Below are positions 39,382 to 49,325 of a stretch of DNA of 64,000 nt, piece by piece. The notes beneath the pieces are model-generated. The model was not told where the DNA came from, did no database searches, and saw only the letters and a program-made list of their open reading frames with translations. Source of the stretch: Vulcanisaeta distributa JCM 11213 (GTDB lineage Archaea; Thermoproteota; Thermoprotei; Thermoproteales; Thermocladiaceae); assembly GCA_001316125.1 (NCBI GenBank), contig BBCS01000008.1, positions 34,449 through 98,448 of the forward strand. The letters run 5' to 3'. A program made the position numbers and the translations under genes. Numbering within the stretch: the first letter of the stretch is position 1; each line of letters starts with the position of its first letter.

Positions 39382-41393
39382 TTACATCGTCACAACCTCG
39401 TAATTCTTACCACCCTTCCTACCGGTGAAGGCGAAGGCTATGGCAGCCGCACCACCAAGCCCTAACGTACCTATTAAGGCCTCTATTGTGGTTATTGGGA
39501 ACCCATCGATTATGGCTAGTATGTCTGACTTAATCGTTATTACGTCATTTCCATTTATCGTCACCAACTCACTGTATTTTAGATTACCATACTGGGCAGT
39601 GACTAGGTATGTCCCACCAAGGACGTTAACGAAACCTGTCGTGCCTGTGTTACCAGTCGTTCCGTTGTATATCGGGCCAGTGCCAATCCTATACAGAGTT
39701 ATCTTGGCATTGGATATTGCCTGGTTCCTTGCACCAACAAATAGCACTGTCACGTTGTACAGGCCTATTGTCACGCCTATTGGCTGATTAATTAGTGAGT
39801 TCACATTAACGTAGTAGATGGGTACGTTATCGTAATACACGATTGCCGTGAATGGGACAGGCTCCTTAATGCTTATGTACGCATTGCCATTCACATCACT
39901 AACACTACTTGCAATGAGTGATCCATTTATGTACGCCATAACCTTAACGCCACTTATTGGTGCATTCAGTGTATTTGTGAAGTGCATTGTTATTGGCGTC
40001 CAATTAACATAGACCGTGTATGTACCAGTCTCACTAACGCCTAGTGTTGAGACTGCTATGTATGCCTGAGAGCCATCAGGCTTATTGAGACCAACCTCTC
40101 GGCTGAGCCCCCCCACGGTATTTCCGAATTCACGAGGCCCGTGTACACAGTGCCGCTTGGCGTGACTATCTTGTATATGTGGGCTATCTCGGGGGGGAGC
40201 TGAACAACAAGCGCGGTCCATAGGCCGCCAGAGACGTCGGCATCGCTCACGGTGGCCTCCAGGTTACCATTAACCCACTGCCCAATTGGCTTGTATATTA
40301 TCGGCATGAAGGTCACGACAAGTGGCACATTTAGGTTGTCGACGATCTCGAAGTACCTATCATACACTATGTAAATCCCTATCATTGGTGCAAACCTTAT
40401 GAACGGCGGCAGTAAGTAGCTAATGCCGCTGACTTGTATTAAATCACTGTATAGGTAGGCTGGAGACACCATGTTGGCAATTATCTCAAAGTGGCCTGGC
40501 TGCTCACCAACAACGAGTGGCTGCACCGTGTAAACAGCGACTATGTAGCCCAGTAGGTTCCAGCCAGGTGGAACTCCGAACTCTGAACCGGTTATTTCCA
40601 GGGTCTGGCCTGGGTTAACAGTGTAGTTTAGGAACTCTGTACCCTTAATCAACATTGCGCTCGGCATTACGTACTCACTACCGTAATTGATCGTTACCTG
40701 GTACTGACCAGGTGGTAATTCATTAGCCATTAGCTCCACGTATTTCGGCTCAACCTTTATGTAATTAGCCAGTGGGCTCCAGGCAGAGACTAACTGTGAT
40801 AACGTTGTTCCATTGGGTAATGCCACACCAGCTATTTCGAAGGGCATGTAGTTCGGTATTGATAGCTCGACCACTTGCTGCGTCACATACTGAATTGTGT
40901 TGTCTGGTATGGATATGCTTAATGTGAATGATGATGCTGAGGTATTGAGCGGGACATACTCCTCATTAACAAATACGTAGGTCACCGATATGGTCTCATT
41001 CAGGGGGGGCTGATTACCTGAGTTGGCTATGGATAGGCTATTGCTTGTTGTGTATGCATGGACTATCGCACCAACCTCATTCTTACTATACATCACATTA
41101 TTGCCACTAATTAATATGGCTGGCGATGGTGGATTAACACTCACCTCTATGTAATCAAGTACATAACCAGGCCCAGGAGGTAATGGCGCCTGTATCGTAA
41201 TTGATTGACCAGGTGCGAGGGTCACGGCCCTTGTGGTATTTATATAATCAATATACTCAAGCACCGCATAGTACGGTTGATTTATCGTTGATGGTGAATT
41301 CACATTCGGCGACACCTGGTACTGGGCCGCCAGCGCCACCACTGAGATTGTTATCGCCAGTACAGCCAGGAGTATTGCCAAGTTCCTCCTCAT
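39382..41393 (-). CDS. Large secreted/surface protein with C-terminal anchor, one frameshift
   Basis: Signal peptide RRNLAILLAVLAITISVVAL, then about 560 residues of beta-rich, Pro/Asn/Ser/Thr-rich sequence with many N-x-S/T sites, several Ig-like repeats (e.g. TMHFTNTLNAPISGVKVMAY, ISNAKITLYRIGTG), and a C-terminal hydrophobic helix (GTLGLGGAAAIAFAF) followed by a basic tail. Two parts join near 40104, where a C7 run should be 5. Likely a cell-surface or S-layer-associated protein; partners unknown. Confidence 0.7.
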
Positions 41394-41522
41394 ATTGTTC
41401 ACGAAATCGACTATGAACCAGGTAATATTAAATAAGCAATTAAAATAACTAAAGTAATACCTAGAAACGCGCGATTCATGCTTGAACGCATTAAATATAT
41501 AAACTAGTATTACTAGTAAAAC
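41394..41522. other. AT-rich promoter region of the surface-protein gene
   Basis: About 130 AT-rich bases between the surface-protein ATG and the C/D sRNA. It holds a short inverted motif ACTAGTATTACTAGT at 41504-41518, and no convincing open frame. Nothing else seen. Confidence 0.4.
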
Positions 41523-41579
41523 ACCCATGATGAACCCTAGACATACTGATGCATGACGAAACCATTCTAGCCTGAATAT
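41523..41579 (+). ncRNA. Box C/D sRNA, two guides
   Basis: All elements present at ideal spacing on the plus strand: box C ATGATGA (41527-41533), 12-base guide ACCCTAGACATA, box D' CTGA (41546-41549), 3-base spacer, box C' ATGACGA (41553-41559), 12-base guide AACCATTCTAGC, box D CTGA (41572-41575). This 7-12-4-3-7-12-4 layout is the archaeal dual-guide standard. Methylation would fall on the target base paired 5 nt upstream of each D/D' box; targets not identified here. Confidence 0.88.
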
Positions 41580-41672
41580 AAACTATATATTCATACTAAA
41601 TTAAATATATCACTAATTAATTTATCAAGTTCTAGGAGAAAGGCTTTAAATTACATATGCTAGGTAATGCCG

Positions 41673-43531
41673 ATGAGCAACTGTGTGATTAAGCTAATGC
41701 TTGGTAATCATGCGATTGCCCATGGAGCATTAGAGGCTGGGGTAGCCGTTGCCGCTGGCTACCCAGGTACACCATCGAGTGAAATCATTGAGTACCTCAT
41801 TGATTATGGTAAGGAGTTCGGGGTTTATGCCGAGTGGAGCAGTAATGAGAAGGTAGCCTTTGAAGTGGCCTATGGAGCAGCCCTCGCTGGGGCTAGGTCT
41901 ATGGTAACCATGAAGCACGTGGGGGGGCTTAACGTGGCGATGGACCCACTAATGTCAAGCGCCTATACAGGCGTTAGGGGTGGCTTCGTTATTGTCACGG
42001 CTGACGATCCAAACATGTGGAGTAGCCAGAATGAGCAGGACAATAGGTGGGTTGGGCTTCACGCCTATATTCCGGTTCTCGAGCCTTATGACCCACAGAG
42101 CGCCAAGGACTTCACGAAATTGGCGATCGAGTTTAGTGAGAAGTATGGGCATCCAGTAATGATAAGGACTGTCACCAGGGTATCCCATGTTAGAGGACCC
42201 GTAACTATATGCTCACCAGGAGCTCCCAGGTACTCAAGGGAGTATGTTAAGGACCCAAGGAGACATGCGTTAGTACCTGCCAATGCACGGGTGCTTAAGG
42301 AGGATTTACTAAGGAGGTGGGACAGCATTAGTAAGGGCGTTGAGGAGTTGCCTCATACTTACATTGATGGCAATAAAAACCTTATAATAACCAGTGGCGT
42401 AGCCTTTACATACGCGTTAGAGGCCGTTAAGGCTACGGCGTTAAAGCCAGCATACTTAATGTTGCGACTCCAGTACCGTTACCGAGGAAGGTTATTATGG
42501 ATGCCGTTACCAGGGCTGATAAGGTGGTTGTCATTGAGGAGGGCGACCCAGTGATTGAGTATCAATTAAAGGCCCTGCTCTATGACGAGGGTGTCAGGGT
42601 GCCTGTGCTTGGTAAGGCGGAGAACATCTTCAATAGGGTTGGTGAATTAACCATTAATTCCGTAATGGATGGTTTATCAAAGGCTCTCGATATCGTAAAC
42701 CCACTCACATCATTAAATGCGGTTAAGGTCGACTACACACCACCACCAAGACCACCAGTCTTCTGCCCAGGTTGCCCACATGCTGCCTCATTCTATGAAT
42801 TAAAGGTTGCCACAGCCAAATCCGGTGTTAAGCGTATTTAGTGGGGACATTGGGTGTTACAGCCTGGGTATTAACAACCCATTTAATGAGCAGGACCTAC
42901 TTACCGACATGGGCAGTTCCCTGGGCCTAGGCATGGGTCTTTACCATGGCACCAACGGCAGGACAATGGTAATATCAATAATTGGGGGACTCAACATTCT
43001 TCCATGCAGGCTTACCCGCACTAGTTAATGCTGTTTATAATAAGACGCCAATGCTAATATTGATTCTCGATAACAGGGTTACGGCGATGACCGGCGGTCA
43101 GCCAAATCCCACAAGCATGATTAACATAGAGGATGTGGCTAAGGCTGTCGGTGTTGATTATGTAAGGACAATAGACCCATTTGACGTAAAGAACGCCCAG
43201 GAGGTCATGATTGAGGCAATAAACGCAGTTAAGAGGGGGGGTGGTGTTGCAGTCGTGATAATGAAGAGGGGGCTGCGCATTAGAGGCCATGAGGTTGTTT
43301 AGGGGCTATGTGATGCGTTACTACGTTGACCCAGATGCCTGCAGGGCCTGCGGAATATGCTATAACCTAATTGCATGCCCAGCAATAGTGCCCCCCCTTG
43401 AGAATAGGAAGGCTTGGATCGACCCAAACATGTGTGTTGGCTGCTCCGTCTGCGCTCAGGTATGTCCATACAATGCAATCAAGCCGGAGGGTAATGTTAA
43501 GGACTGGCTGAAGAAGTGGGCTGAGATGTGA
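41673..43531 (+). CDS. iorA: Indolepyruvate ferredoxin oxidoreductase alpha subunit, frame-broken
   Basis: Oxidatively decarboxylates aryl pyruvates from aromatic amino acids to aryl-acetyl-CoA, reducing ferredoxin. [40 protein letters not shown] (family KHVGLNVA; one Gly extra), [36 protein letters not shown] (TPP region), [10 protein letters not shown], and a C-terminal two-[4Fe-4S] domain ([30 protein letters not shown]). Breaks near 42468, 42835, 42972 (G5 for G4) and 43274 (G5 for G4). ATG 41673 is 25 bases from a CTTTAAAT box; ATG 41667 is the alternative. Confidence 0.92.
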
Positions 43532-43546
43532 GGGGGGGTGACGATC

Positions 43547-44143
43547 ATGAGACTCAATATATACCTGGCCGCGTCGGTGGTCAGGGACTTGTCACATTCG
43601 CCACAATACTCGGCGACGCAGCTATAAGGGCCGGCTATAAAGCCCTGGTAGCCGAGACCCATGGATTAAGCCAGAGGGGTGGCTCTATCGATGTTCATGT
43701 TCGGATTGGGGACGTTGATGCGCCGTTAATACCCAGGGGGTGGCGCTGACGTTATCGTAGCCTTCGAAATACTTGAGGCGTTCAGGGCTATTAGTTACGC
43801 TAATGAGGATACGGTATTCATAGTCAATAAGAGACTAATAAGGCCGCCAGCCACAAAGCAGAGGATACCAAGTATTAATGAGCTGGAGAATGCGTTGAGG
43901 AGTAGTATTAAGAGTATTTACGTGGTGAATGCGTATGATGATGCCATTAAGTTGGGTAACGTGATTTACGAGAATATGGTGATACTAGGTGCGCTTTACT
44001 CAATAATGAGACTAAGTCAATACATACCGCAAAGCATCATTGAGGAGTCAATAAAGGCGAATATCAGGAGAGATGTGGATAAAAACCTTAAAGCGTTCAT
44101 CGTGGGCTTAAGGTATGGTAATCCAGGAATAAAAACCGTATAA
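43547..44143 (+). CDS. iorB: Indolepyruvate ferredoxin oxidoreductase beta subunit, frame-broken
   Basis: Gamma-type pyruvate:ferredoxin oxidoreductase domain. Repaired start [20 protein letters not shown] (a GG has become G near 43572), then [39 protein letters not shown] (G5 for G4 at about 43736), and [10 protein letters not shown] near the end. About 200 residues. It follows iorA after a 15-base gap containing a G7 run in its ribosome-binding region. Confidence 0.9.
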
Positions 44144-44156
44144 TTTTAATTGGAAA

Positions 44157-44171
44157 GTGAGGCAAGCCTCA
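44157..44171. terminator. Short inverted repeat between convergent genes
   Basis: TGAGGC-AA-GCCTCA hairpin between the iorB stop and the convergent MFS gene stop. Could help end either transcript; archaeal terminators are usually U-tracts, so this is tentative. Confidence 0.3.
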
Positions 44172-44191
44172 TCACCTCTCCCTAACAATCC

Positions 44192-45524
44192 TCAGATCGA
44201 TGCTATCGTCTCAGGCCCTATCGTAGCTGCAATACCATAAACAACACCGGCCAGTATCAACCAGAAGGCTGCCGTGAACCATATGTTAGTACCCTCAATA
44301 GCCGCGAAGGCGCTGTAAAGTGGTATTGAGTATAGAGGCATCCAGGCGCTAATGAATATTCCTGAACTATAACCAAAACCGACACCAGAACCCCTCCTCT
44401 GCGTTGCGAAGCGCTCTGATAAGTAGACAGGGACTAGGCCCCAGGGCCACTGCGACAGCCAACCCATTAGGAGGGCGCCAAGGACGAGTAACGGCACACT
44501 CCTAACAACGGCGCTATAGTAAACTACGTAATAGGCAGGTACCGCCAACGCTGCCGAGACCACCGCCGATATGATTAATGCACGCTTCCTACCGATGAAA
44601 TCACTGGCGAGTCCCCACAACGTAGCCGCTATGGCGGCGAATACGCCCATGATGCCATAGTAGAAGCTAGCTAACCCCCTCAGGCAAGCCAGCTCTTGTG
44701 TAAATACCAACTGCGAAGTCAAACATTGAGTATGAACTGAAGAAGAGACCTGTCATAAACACCAAGACCTGTAAGAAAGTCCATAGGGCTGGAGGCTTAA
44801 AGATGCTAAAGAATGGTATCCTCTCGAGCTGACCCTTCTCCCTAGCCTCCTGGAAAATTGGCGTGTCAGGCATTGTAAACCTTATTATGAAAGCCACCAC
44901 GGCAGGTATGAGGCCGGTTAAGAATACGTAACGCCATGCGTAGGCGTACATTGCTTTAACGCCAAACACCGCCGTAAATGCCGAGACCACGAAACCACCT
45001 AATCCAACACCCCAGGAGAAGCCTCCCTGAACGATACCACTGACTAAACCCCCCCTCCACCTAGGCGCCGAGTACTCCATGGCGAATGGGTGGCCGGCCG
45101 CGTACTCACCACCAACGAATACACCAAGTATGAACCTAATTACGGCATATATCCAAAAGGCTGCCCAACCAACGGCTGCGTAAGTCGGTATTGCCGCAGT
45201 TGCGGCGCTCGTAAGTGAGTAACCAAGTATCGTGATCATCAACGTATCCCTCCTACCAATCCTATCAGCAAAATTACCAAAAATAGCACTACCCACTGGC
45301 CTTGCAATCATTGTGAAGGCATAACCAAGTAAAGTCAGGTAATACCCAACCACTGACTTAGACAACGTAGTAGGTAACAATACAGCCGCCAGAATAGGCG
45401 TCATCGCAGTGACGAAGGTCAGGTCATAAGCATCAAGGAAGAAGCCAAGGAATTGTGATGCGATTGCGCTACCTGACCTGGGCGGCCACCTATAGTGCTC
45501 AGGTGACCACTGAACCCTAACCAT
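44192..45524 (-). CDS. MFS transporter (metabolite:H+ symporter type), one frameshift
   Basis: Twelve-helix carrier. LGFFLDAYDLTFVTAMTPIL, IARPVGSAIFGNFADRIGRR (loop 2-3 signature), FILGVFVGGEYAAGHPFAME, RWRGGLVSGIVQGGFSWG, and in the second half LWGLASDFIGRKRALII. The frame breaks at about 44677 (C5 for C4). One Gly in WRGGLV is likely extra. Carboxylate or sugar substrates are typical of this group; none can be named. Its promoter region holds a tandem repeat at 45548-45581. Confidence 0.85.
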
Positions 45525-45547
45525 ACTACTAGCCTAATTATAGACTT

Positions 45548-45581
45548 ATTTAAAAGGATTTCCTATTTAAAAGGATTTCCT
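45548..45581. repeat. Perfect 17-base tandem duplication in a promoter
   Basis: ATTTAAAAGGATTTCCT twice, head to tail (45548-45564, 45565-45581). Read on the minus strand each unit contains AGGAAATCC-TTTTAAAT, a TATA-like core; the proximal one is about 28 bases before the MFS start, the distance for a leaderless transcript. Confidence 0.6.
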
Positions 45582-45756
45582 AATAGTTAGTGCTAAAATT
45601 AAATATTTAATTATTCCGTAAAATTAATTAAAATATTTTGATTTTACATTTAAAGCATAATTAACAATAGTTCAGACCATAAAATCAAAATATTAACTCA
45701 AAACAGTAAAAATAAACTTAACTTAATCACATGAAATACAAAAATAATTCATAAAG
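45582..45756. repeat. AT-rich intergenic with a 15-base perfect inverted repeat
   Basis: Arms AATATTTTGATTTTA (45632-45646) and TAAAATCAAAATATT (45680-45694), 33 bases apart, in about 175 bases of very AT-rich DNA between the MFS gene and tRNA-Gln. No coding frame. Could be a protein-binding site, a replication or terminus element, or a remnant of a mobile element; sequence alone does not decide. Confidence 0.5.
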
Positions 45757-45832
45757 TGGTAGCCGGGCCCGATTCGAACCGGGGGTCAACGGGTCCAGAG
45801 CCCGCCATCCTTGGCCGCTAGACGACCCGGCT
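45757..45832 (-). tRNA. tRNA-Gln (CTG), CCA encoded, one base short in the T stem
   Basis: On the minus strand acceptor AGCCGGG pairs with CCCGGCT, then A and encoded CCA (45757-45759). Anticodon stem GCGGG/CCCGT encloses CTCTGGA, anticodon CTG. T arm CCCGG-TTCGAAT is followed by CGGG where CCGGG is required, so one C is missing. No intron. Confidence 0.92.
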
Positions 45833-45984
45833 AATAACAGTGAGAAGAAACCAGTTTAAAAGCGCTACGCATCGCAAACAACCACGCATTACGCAAAACT
45901 GAAACAACGAAGACCCTAATAAGGCAAGCGCATAAAATAACCAATTACAATATTAAACCAAGCAACCACGAAACAACGACCAAT

Positions 45985-46176
45985 ATGGTCACACTAGAAG
46001 ACCTGGCAAAGAGGGAATACGAAATAGAGGGCAAGAAGCTTAAGCCTACGAAGGTTTGGAAGGTTCAGCCTAAGGGTAGGAAGGGCTTTGTAATGGCGTT
46101 GTTCAAGACACCAGACGGAAAAACAGTAAGAAAAGTAATAGCAAAAGTAGACGAACAAGGAAACATAATCGTATAA
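45985..46176 (+). CDS. cren7: Cren7-type chromatin protein
   Basis: Small DNA-bending nucleoid protein. 63 residues, intact; [20 protein letters not shown] then PDGKTVRKV parallels the Cren7 core KVWALAPKGRKGVKIGLFK plus PETGK. The N-terminal 22 residues ([20 protein letters not shown]) are longer than usual. It stands alone between tRNA-Gln and the LAGLIDADG gene, in AC-rich flanks. Confidence 0.8.
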   Translation: MVTLEDLAKREYEIEGKKLKPTKVWKVQPKGRKGFVMALFKTPDGKTVRKVIAKVDEQGNIIV

Positions 46177-46320
46177 ACCAACAACCCATCAAAACAACTC
46201 AAAAACAACTCACTCTCTCTTCCTTTCTCCCCCCCACACCTCCCACAACAAAACTTTCACAAAACCCAACTAAACAAAAATAACCACGAAAAATAATAAA
46301 CCCAAAACCACAACAAAGCC

Positions 46321-47730
46321 ATGCCCTTAGCTATAGCCCGCGTCTTATCGTGGCTCAACACGTATGAGGGGGGGAATGATTATGAGCTTTATCAAAGGGT
46401 ATATGATGAGTGTAGGCAGTCCTATGTATGCAATGAGATGATGAGGTTACTTGGCATTGAGCCTAAGGCTGAAGTACGTGATTATCATAGTAAAGCCAGG
46501 GATGAATGTAATGAGCTTATTGAAAGGGCTAAGCAATGTATAAATAGAGATGAGAACGAGTGTACGTATAACACGCTGATTAACCTATTGAATAATGGAT
46601 GCCATAACGGTTATGCCTTTAACAGAGATGTTGTGAATTACGTGAAGGAGATCGTACATCACGTATGGAGAAGCTTAGGTAGAGACGATAGATGCGCCTT
46701 CCTTAGCTACCTGAGGGATGTTGGGTTATCAAAGTGGTGGGTTAGGGATGCATTGGGTTATTCAAGCCATAATTTTGATAAATTAATTAATAAGTGCGGT
46801 ATTGATTGGTACAGGAAGCTTCCGCAGAATAAGACTGCTGAGTATTATGAGCAGGTTTTAAGGCATAGATTTAGTGTGGATGAAGTAAGGGAGTGCGATG
46901 GCATGTTTAAATATTATGGTATTGACGTGAAGTATCTAAGGGGCTTGGGCATTGAGCCATGCGCTTACCTACACTCTAGAAAGCCGACATGGCCCTATTG
47001 GGCTGGGTTATACGTAACTGACCTATACGTAGAGCCGAGGGATGACATGTACCAGGTTAGTTTCGATACCTCTAACGGCTCGGGCTTATTGATGGCGCTA
47101 AATACACTTAATGAATTAGGTGCGCCGAGTATAGTCATAAGGTGGCATAGGCGGGGGGGTGCACCACATGCCAAGTACATGAGCGGTAATGAAGTTAGGA
47201 TAAAGACAATAATCTATACAAGTAATTGGCCTTGGGATAATAAGGACTCTATGATTAAAGAGATAACTGGATTTAATCGAAACGACTTGATAGAATTCTT
47301 GGCAGGCGTTATCGATGGCGATGGATACATAACCATAACCTCCTCAGCAAGGCCTATTATTTCTATTACGTCCGGAACTGGCAAATACGCCTGGCTTAAG
47401 GAGCTAAGAAGGGATATTATTAATAAATTAGGCATTCAATGCACGATTAAACCAACACGCAATATAGAGACTAACGAACTCATATACTTGCTTGAAATTA
47501 GGAACGACGCCATATTAAGGGAGGTCGAGCCCTATTTACGCCATCCCATTAGGAAATTAAGGGCAAAGCTAATCATCGAGTACTTAAGCAATAGGTTAAG
47601 CCATGAACAATTCTCCAAAGCCTATAAGCAGACAAAATACAGAATAAATCAACAGGACAACAAGCATAATTCAGTATTATACGTAGCAGTCCATGCCTCA
47701 TCACTCGCGCTAGGCAGTGATGTAAGGTAA
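46321..47730 (+). CDS. Free-standing LAGLIDADG protein with an unrecognised 300-residue N-terminal region
   Basis: 469 residues, intact. A LAGLIDADG motif lies at residues 327-336 (FLAGVIDGDG), followed by ITSGTGKYAWLKELRRDIIN and a C-terminal helical end; only one motif is clear, so it would act as a dimer or uses a degenerate second motif. Residues 1-300 are Cys- and Trp-containing and helical (ECRQSYVCNEMMRLLG, VRECDGMFKYYGIDVKYL, SRKPTWPYWAGLYVTDLYVE) and match nothing I know. Not inside an rRNA or tRNA intron. DNA-cleaving, RNA-splicing (maturase) or regulatory roles are all possible. Confidence 0.7.
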   Translation: MPLAIARVLSWLNTYEGGNDYELYQRVYDECRQSYVCNEMMRLLGIEPKAEVRDYHSKARDECNELIERAKQCINRDENECTYNTLINLLNNGCHNGYAFNRDVVNYVKEIVHHVWRSLGRDDRCAFLSYLRDVGLSKWWVRDALGYSSHNFDKLINKCGIDWYRKLPQNKTAEYYEQVLRHRFSVDEVRECDGMFKYYGIDVKYLRGLGIEPCAYLHSRKPTWPYWAGLYVTDLYVEPRDDMYQVSFDTSNGSGLLMALNTLNELGAPSIVIRWHRRGGAPHAKYMSGNEVRIKTIIYTSNWPWDNKDSMIKEITGFNRNDLIEFLAGVIDGDGYITITSSARPIISITSGTGKYAWLKELRRDIINKLGIQCTIKPTRNIETNELIYLLEIRNDAILREVEPYLRHPIRKLRAKLIIEYLSNRLSHEQFSKAYKQTKYRINQQDNKHNSVLYVAVHASSLALGSDVR

Positions 47731-48012
47731 ACCTACCAATAAGCAATAGTATATATGCAATGTACCGTTACATGTATTCATTAATACTTAATTGATTACC
47801 AATAATGACGAGAATCATAAATATAATACTACGAATTTGAATTTCAATACTCATGCTTACTCCCATTACCTAACACCACACCTAACAATGCACTTTAACA
47901 TCGACCCACTACTTGCCTAAAGTAGATACCTCACAAAAACGTATAAGACATACAATCCACGAAGACTACAACAATTATTGGAAACGTAATAAGTGTAAAA
48001 TAATGGAATAAA
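47731..48012. other. Intergenic region without a gene
   Basis: About 280 A/C-rich bases between the LAGLIDADG gene and the tRNA-Tyr 3' end. I see no open frame with coding character, no C/D boxes and no strong hairpin. Confidence 0.5.
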
Positions 48013-48132
48013 TCCCCCCCGGCCGGATTCGAACCCGGGGCCTGCCGGTGGCTGTGTGCCGTGGGCTTTTTTGTTGTTGTTGCCCACGGGGCTGACTACA
48101 GCCGGCCGCTCTGACCGCTGAGCTACCGGGGG
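48013..48132 (-). tRNA. tRNA-Tyr (GTA) with a 46-base intron; acceptor runs overextended
   Basis: Minus strand: D arm GCTC/GAGC, anticodon stem GCCGG/CCGGC, loop CTGTAG|A with the intron (48050-48095) at the canonical 37/38 site; the intron has a GTGGGC/GCCCAC hairpin able to form a bulge-helix-bulge. Acceptor should be CCCCCGG/CCGGGGG, but the 5' run is 8 C and the 3' run 7 G. The T stem lacks one C (TTCGAAT then CCGG). CCA is not encoded. A CCTTAAAAACC box lies about 25 bases upstream. Confidence 0.88.
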
Positions 48133-48249
48133 GGGCGTGGTTTGTTTTGTTTGTTGGTTTTTAAGGTTTTCTTCGTGGTTGTTTTGTGGTGTTTGTGCCT
48201 TTGTCTTGTTGTTGGGTTTATGCTTTTTGTTGTGTGGGTGTGTTGATTT

Positions 48250-48403
48250 GGGGGGGGTTGGGGGGGATTATGGGGGGGTTCGCTGATTGGTGATGGGGGG
48301 GTTCTTCATGACGTATTAACAGTGTTGAGGGGGGGGTATTCGATGGTTGATGGGGGGGGATCTGGAGTTTATGGACAATGGTTAGGGAGGTGGCGTGGGG
48401 GGG
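48250..48403 (+). repeat. Cluster of seven long G-tracts (G-quadruplex-prone)
   Basis: Runs of 7-8 G at 48250, 48260, 48272, 48295, 48329, 48352 and 48397 within about 155 bases of G/T-rich DNA. Even if each run is really 4 G, four tracts lie within about 50 bases, enough for an intramolecular quadruplex. If every run is shortened to 4, one plus-strand frame stays open for about 55 Trp/Gly-rich codons to a TAG at about 48424; G/T-rich DNA rarely has stops, so this is weak evidence for a gene. Confidence 0.5.
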
Positions 48404-48435
48404 TTATGATGTCTTTTATATTTAGTTGCGGTTTA

Positions 48436-48852
48436 TTACTGTGTTTGGCATTCGTTTATGTATACTCCATGGCCTTTTAGGACTTGCCTTAATGCTCCGT
48501 AGTCCTCGGGTTTTAGGTATGGTATTTGGTATGTGGTGCTTGGTAGTTGATGAAGATAATGTATGCGTATGGTCTAAGATCTCTCCCTGTTATGGTCTTG
48601 TAGCATATGGTTATTTCGTTGGGTTTTTGCCGCGTATGTGCCATTGATTGTGTCGAGAACTATCAAGTCGTCCTTAATCTCCACCTTCCTAAGGTTTGCT
48701 ATGGCTCTTCTTATTGATTTAATACGTATATAGGAATATATTGCTAATACTAGGAGTGCGGCTATTACTATTGATGCGACTATTGATAATTCGACGAGTT
48801 GGTTACCCTCTGCGTATTGTGAGAGGGCTATTATGATTACTGCGTATAGCAC
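48436..48852 (-). CDS. Small one- or two-helix membrane protein, frame broken twice
   Basis: GTG start. LYAVIIIALSQYAEGNQLVE, a strong helix LSIVASIVIAALLVLAIYSY, then basic IRIKSIRRAIANLRKVEIKD and a soluble end. Two base losses (near 48627 and 48547) hide the C-terminus; repaired it reads RDLRPYAYIIFINYQ, PYLKPEDYGALRQVLKGHG and stops at 48436-48438. About 140 residues. Unknown; coding strand is A/C-rich like the neighbouring small gene. Confidence 0.5.
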
Positions 48853-48948
48853 TAGAAGAAGTAGCTAATTACCATGCCCGTTGAATACCTATTAATTGCC
48901 CATTCAGCATCATTGCTTTTCCAGGACCACTCGCTCATGGGTTAATTA

Positions 48949-49252
48949 TTAATGTAATTCCTGCCTTATTATTATGTATTTTGCGTTTCCCTCCCTTTCT
49001 ATTTTTAGTTGTAGTTCCTGGGCTATTGCTGGTAGGTAGAGTACCAATGTCCTTATGCATTGTTGTGATGCCCTGGTTCCGTACCTCGTTTGGTGCCATG
49101 CGTGGAAGCATGCCGTTGTTACCTTATACTCGTTGTCTCTTGTTATGTTCCTCCTGCAGTTGATTAGTGCGTAACTTACTAGGAATTCCCTGATGTCGCT
49201 TATCCCGCACTATGTCTCTGCTCCTGGCTCTGCAGTAGTGTTTGTTTCACAT
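48949..49252 (-). CDS. Small basic protein, frame disturbed near the start
   Basis: A coherent frame from 49200 to 48949: SDIREFLVSYALINCRRNIT, RYGTRASQQCIRTLVLYLPA, IAQELQLKIEREGNAKYIII. The ATG at 49250-49252 is 26 bases after an ACTTATAAAT box (49271-49280), but two base losses are needed between it and position 49200. Composition and codon use look coding. Function unknown; it and the previous gene may form one unit. Confidence 0.45.
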
Positions 49253-49325
49253 AATTATCTTATCCGCTTGATTTATAAGTTACTTTCAGTGTTGGGGGGG
49301 CTGAATTATTATTCGTAATTGAAAA

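Noticed and set aside
48240..48424. Trp-rich 55-codon gene across the G-tracts
   Set aside because: It appears only if every run is set to 4, and G/T-rich DNA is naturally poor in stops; kept as a remark, not a gene.
45840..48640. Replication origin suggested by the A/C to G/T switch near 48 kb
   Set aside because: The bias follows the upstream sides of divergent genes, and there is no cdc6/orc1 gene or repeated origin box; evidence is too thin.
48981..49163. 60-codon plus-strand frame
   Set aside because: The opposite strand carries a more coherent coding frame with a TATA box at the right distance.
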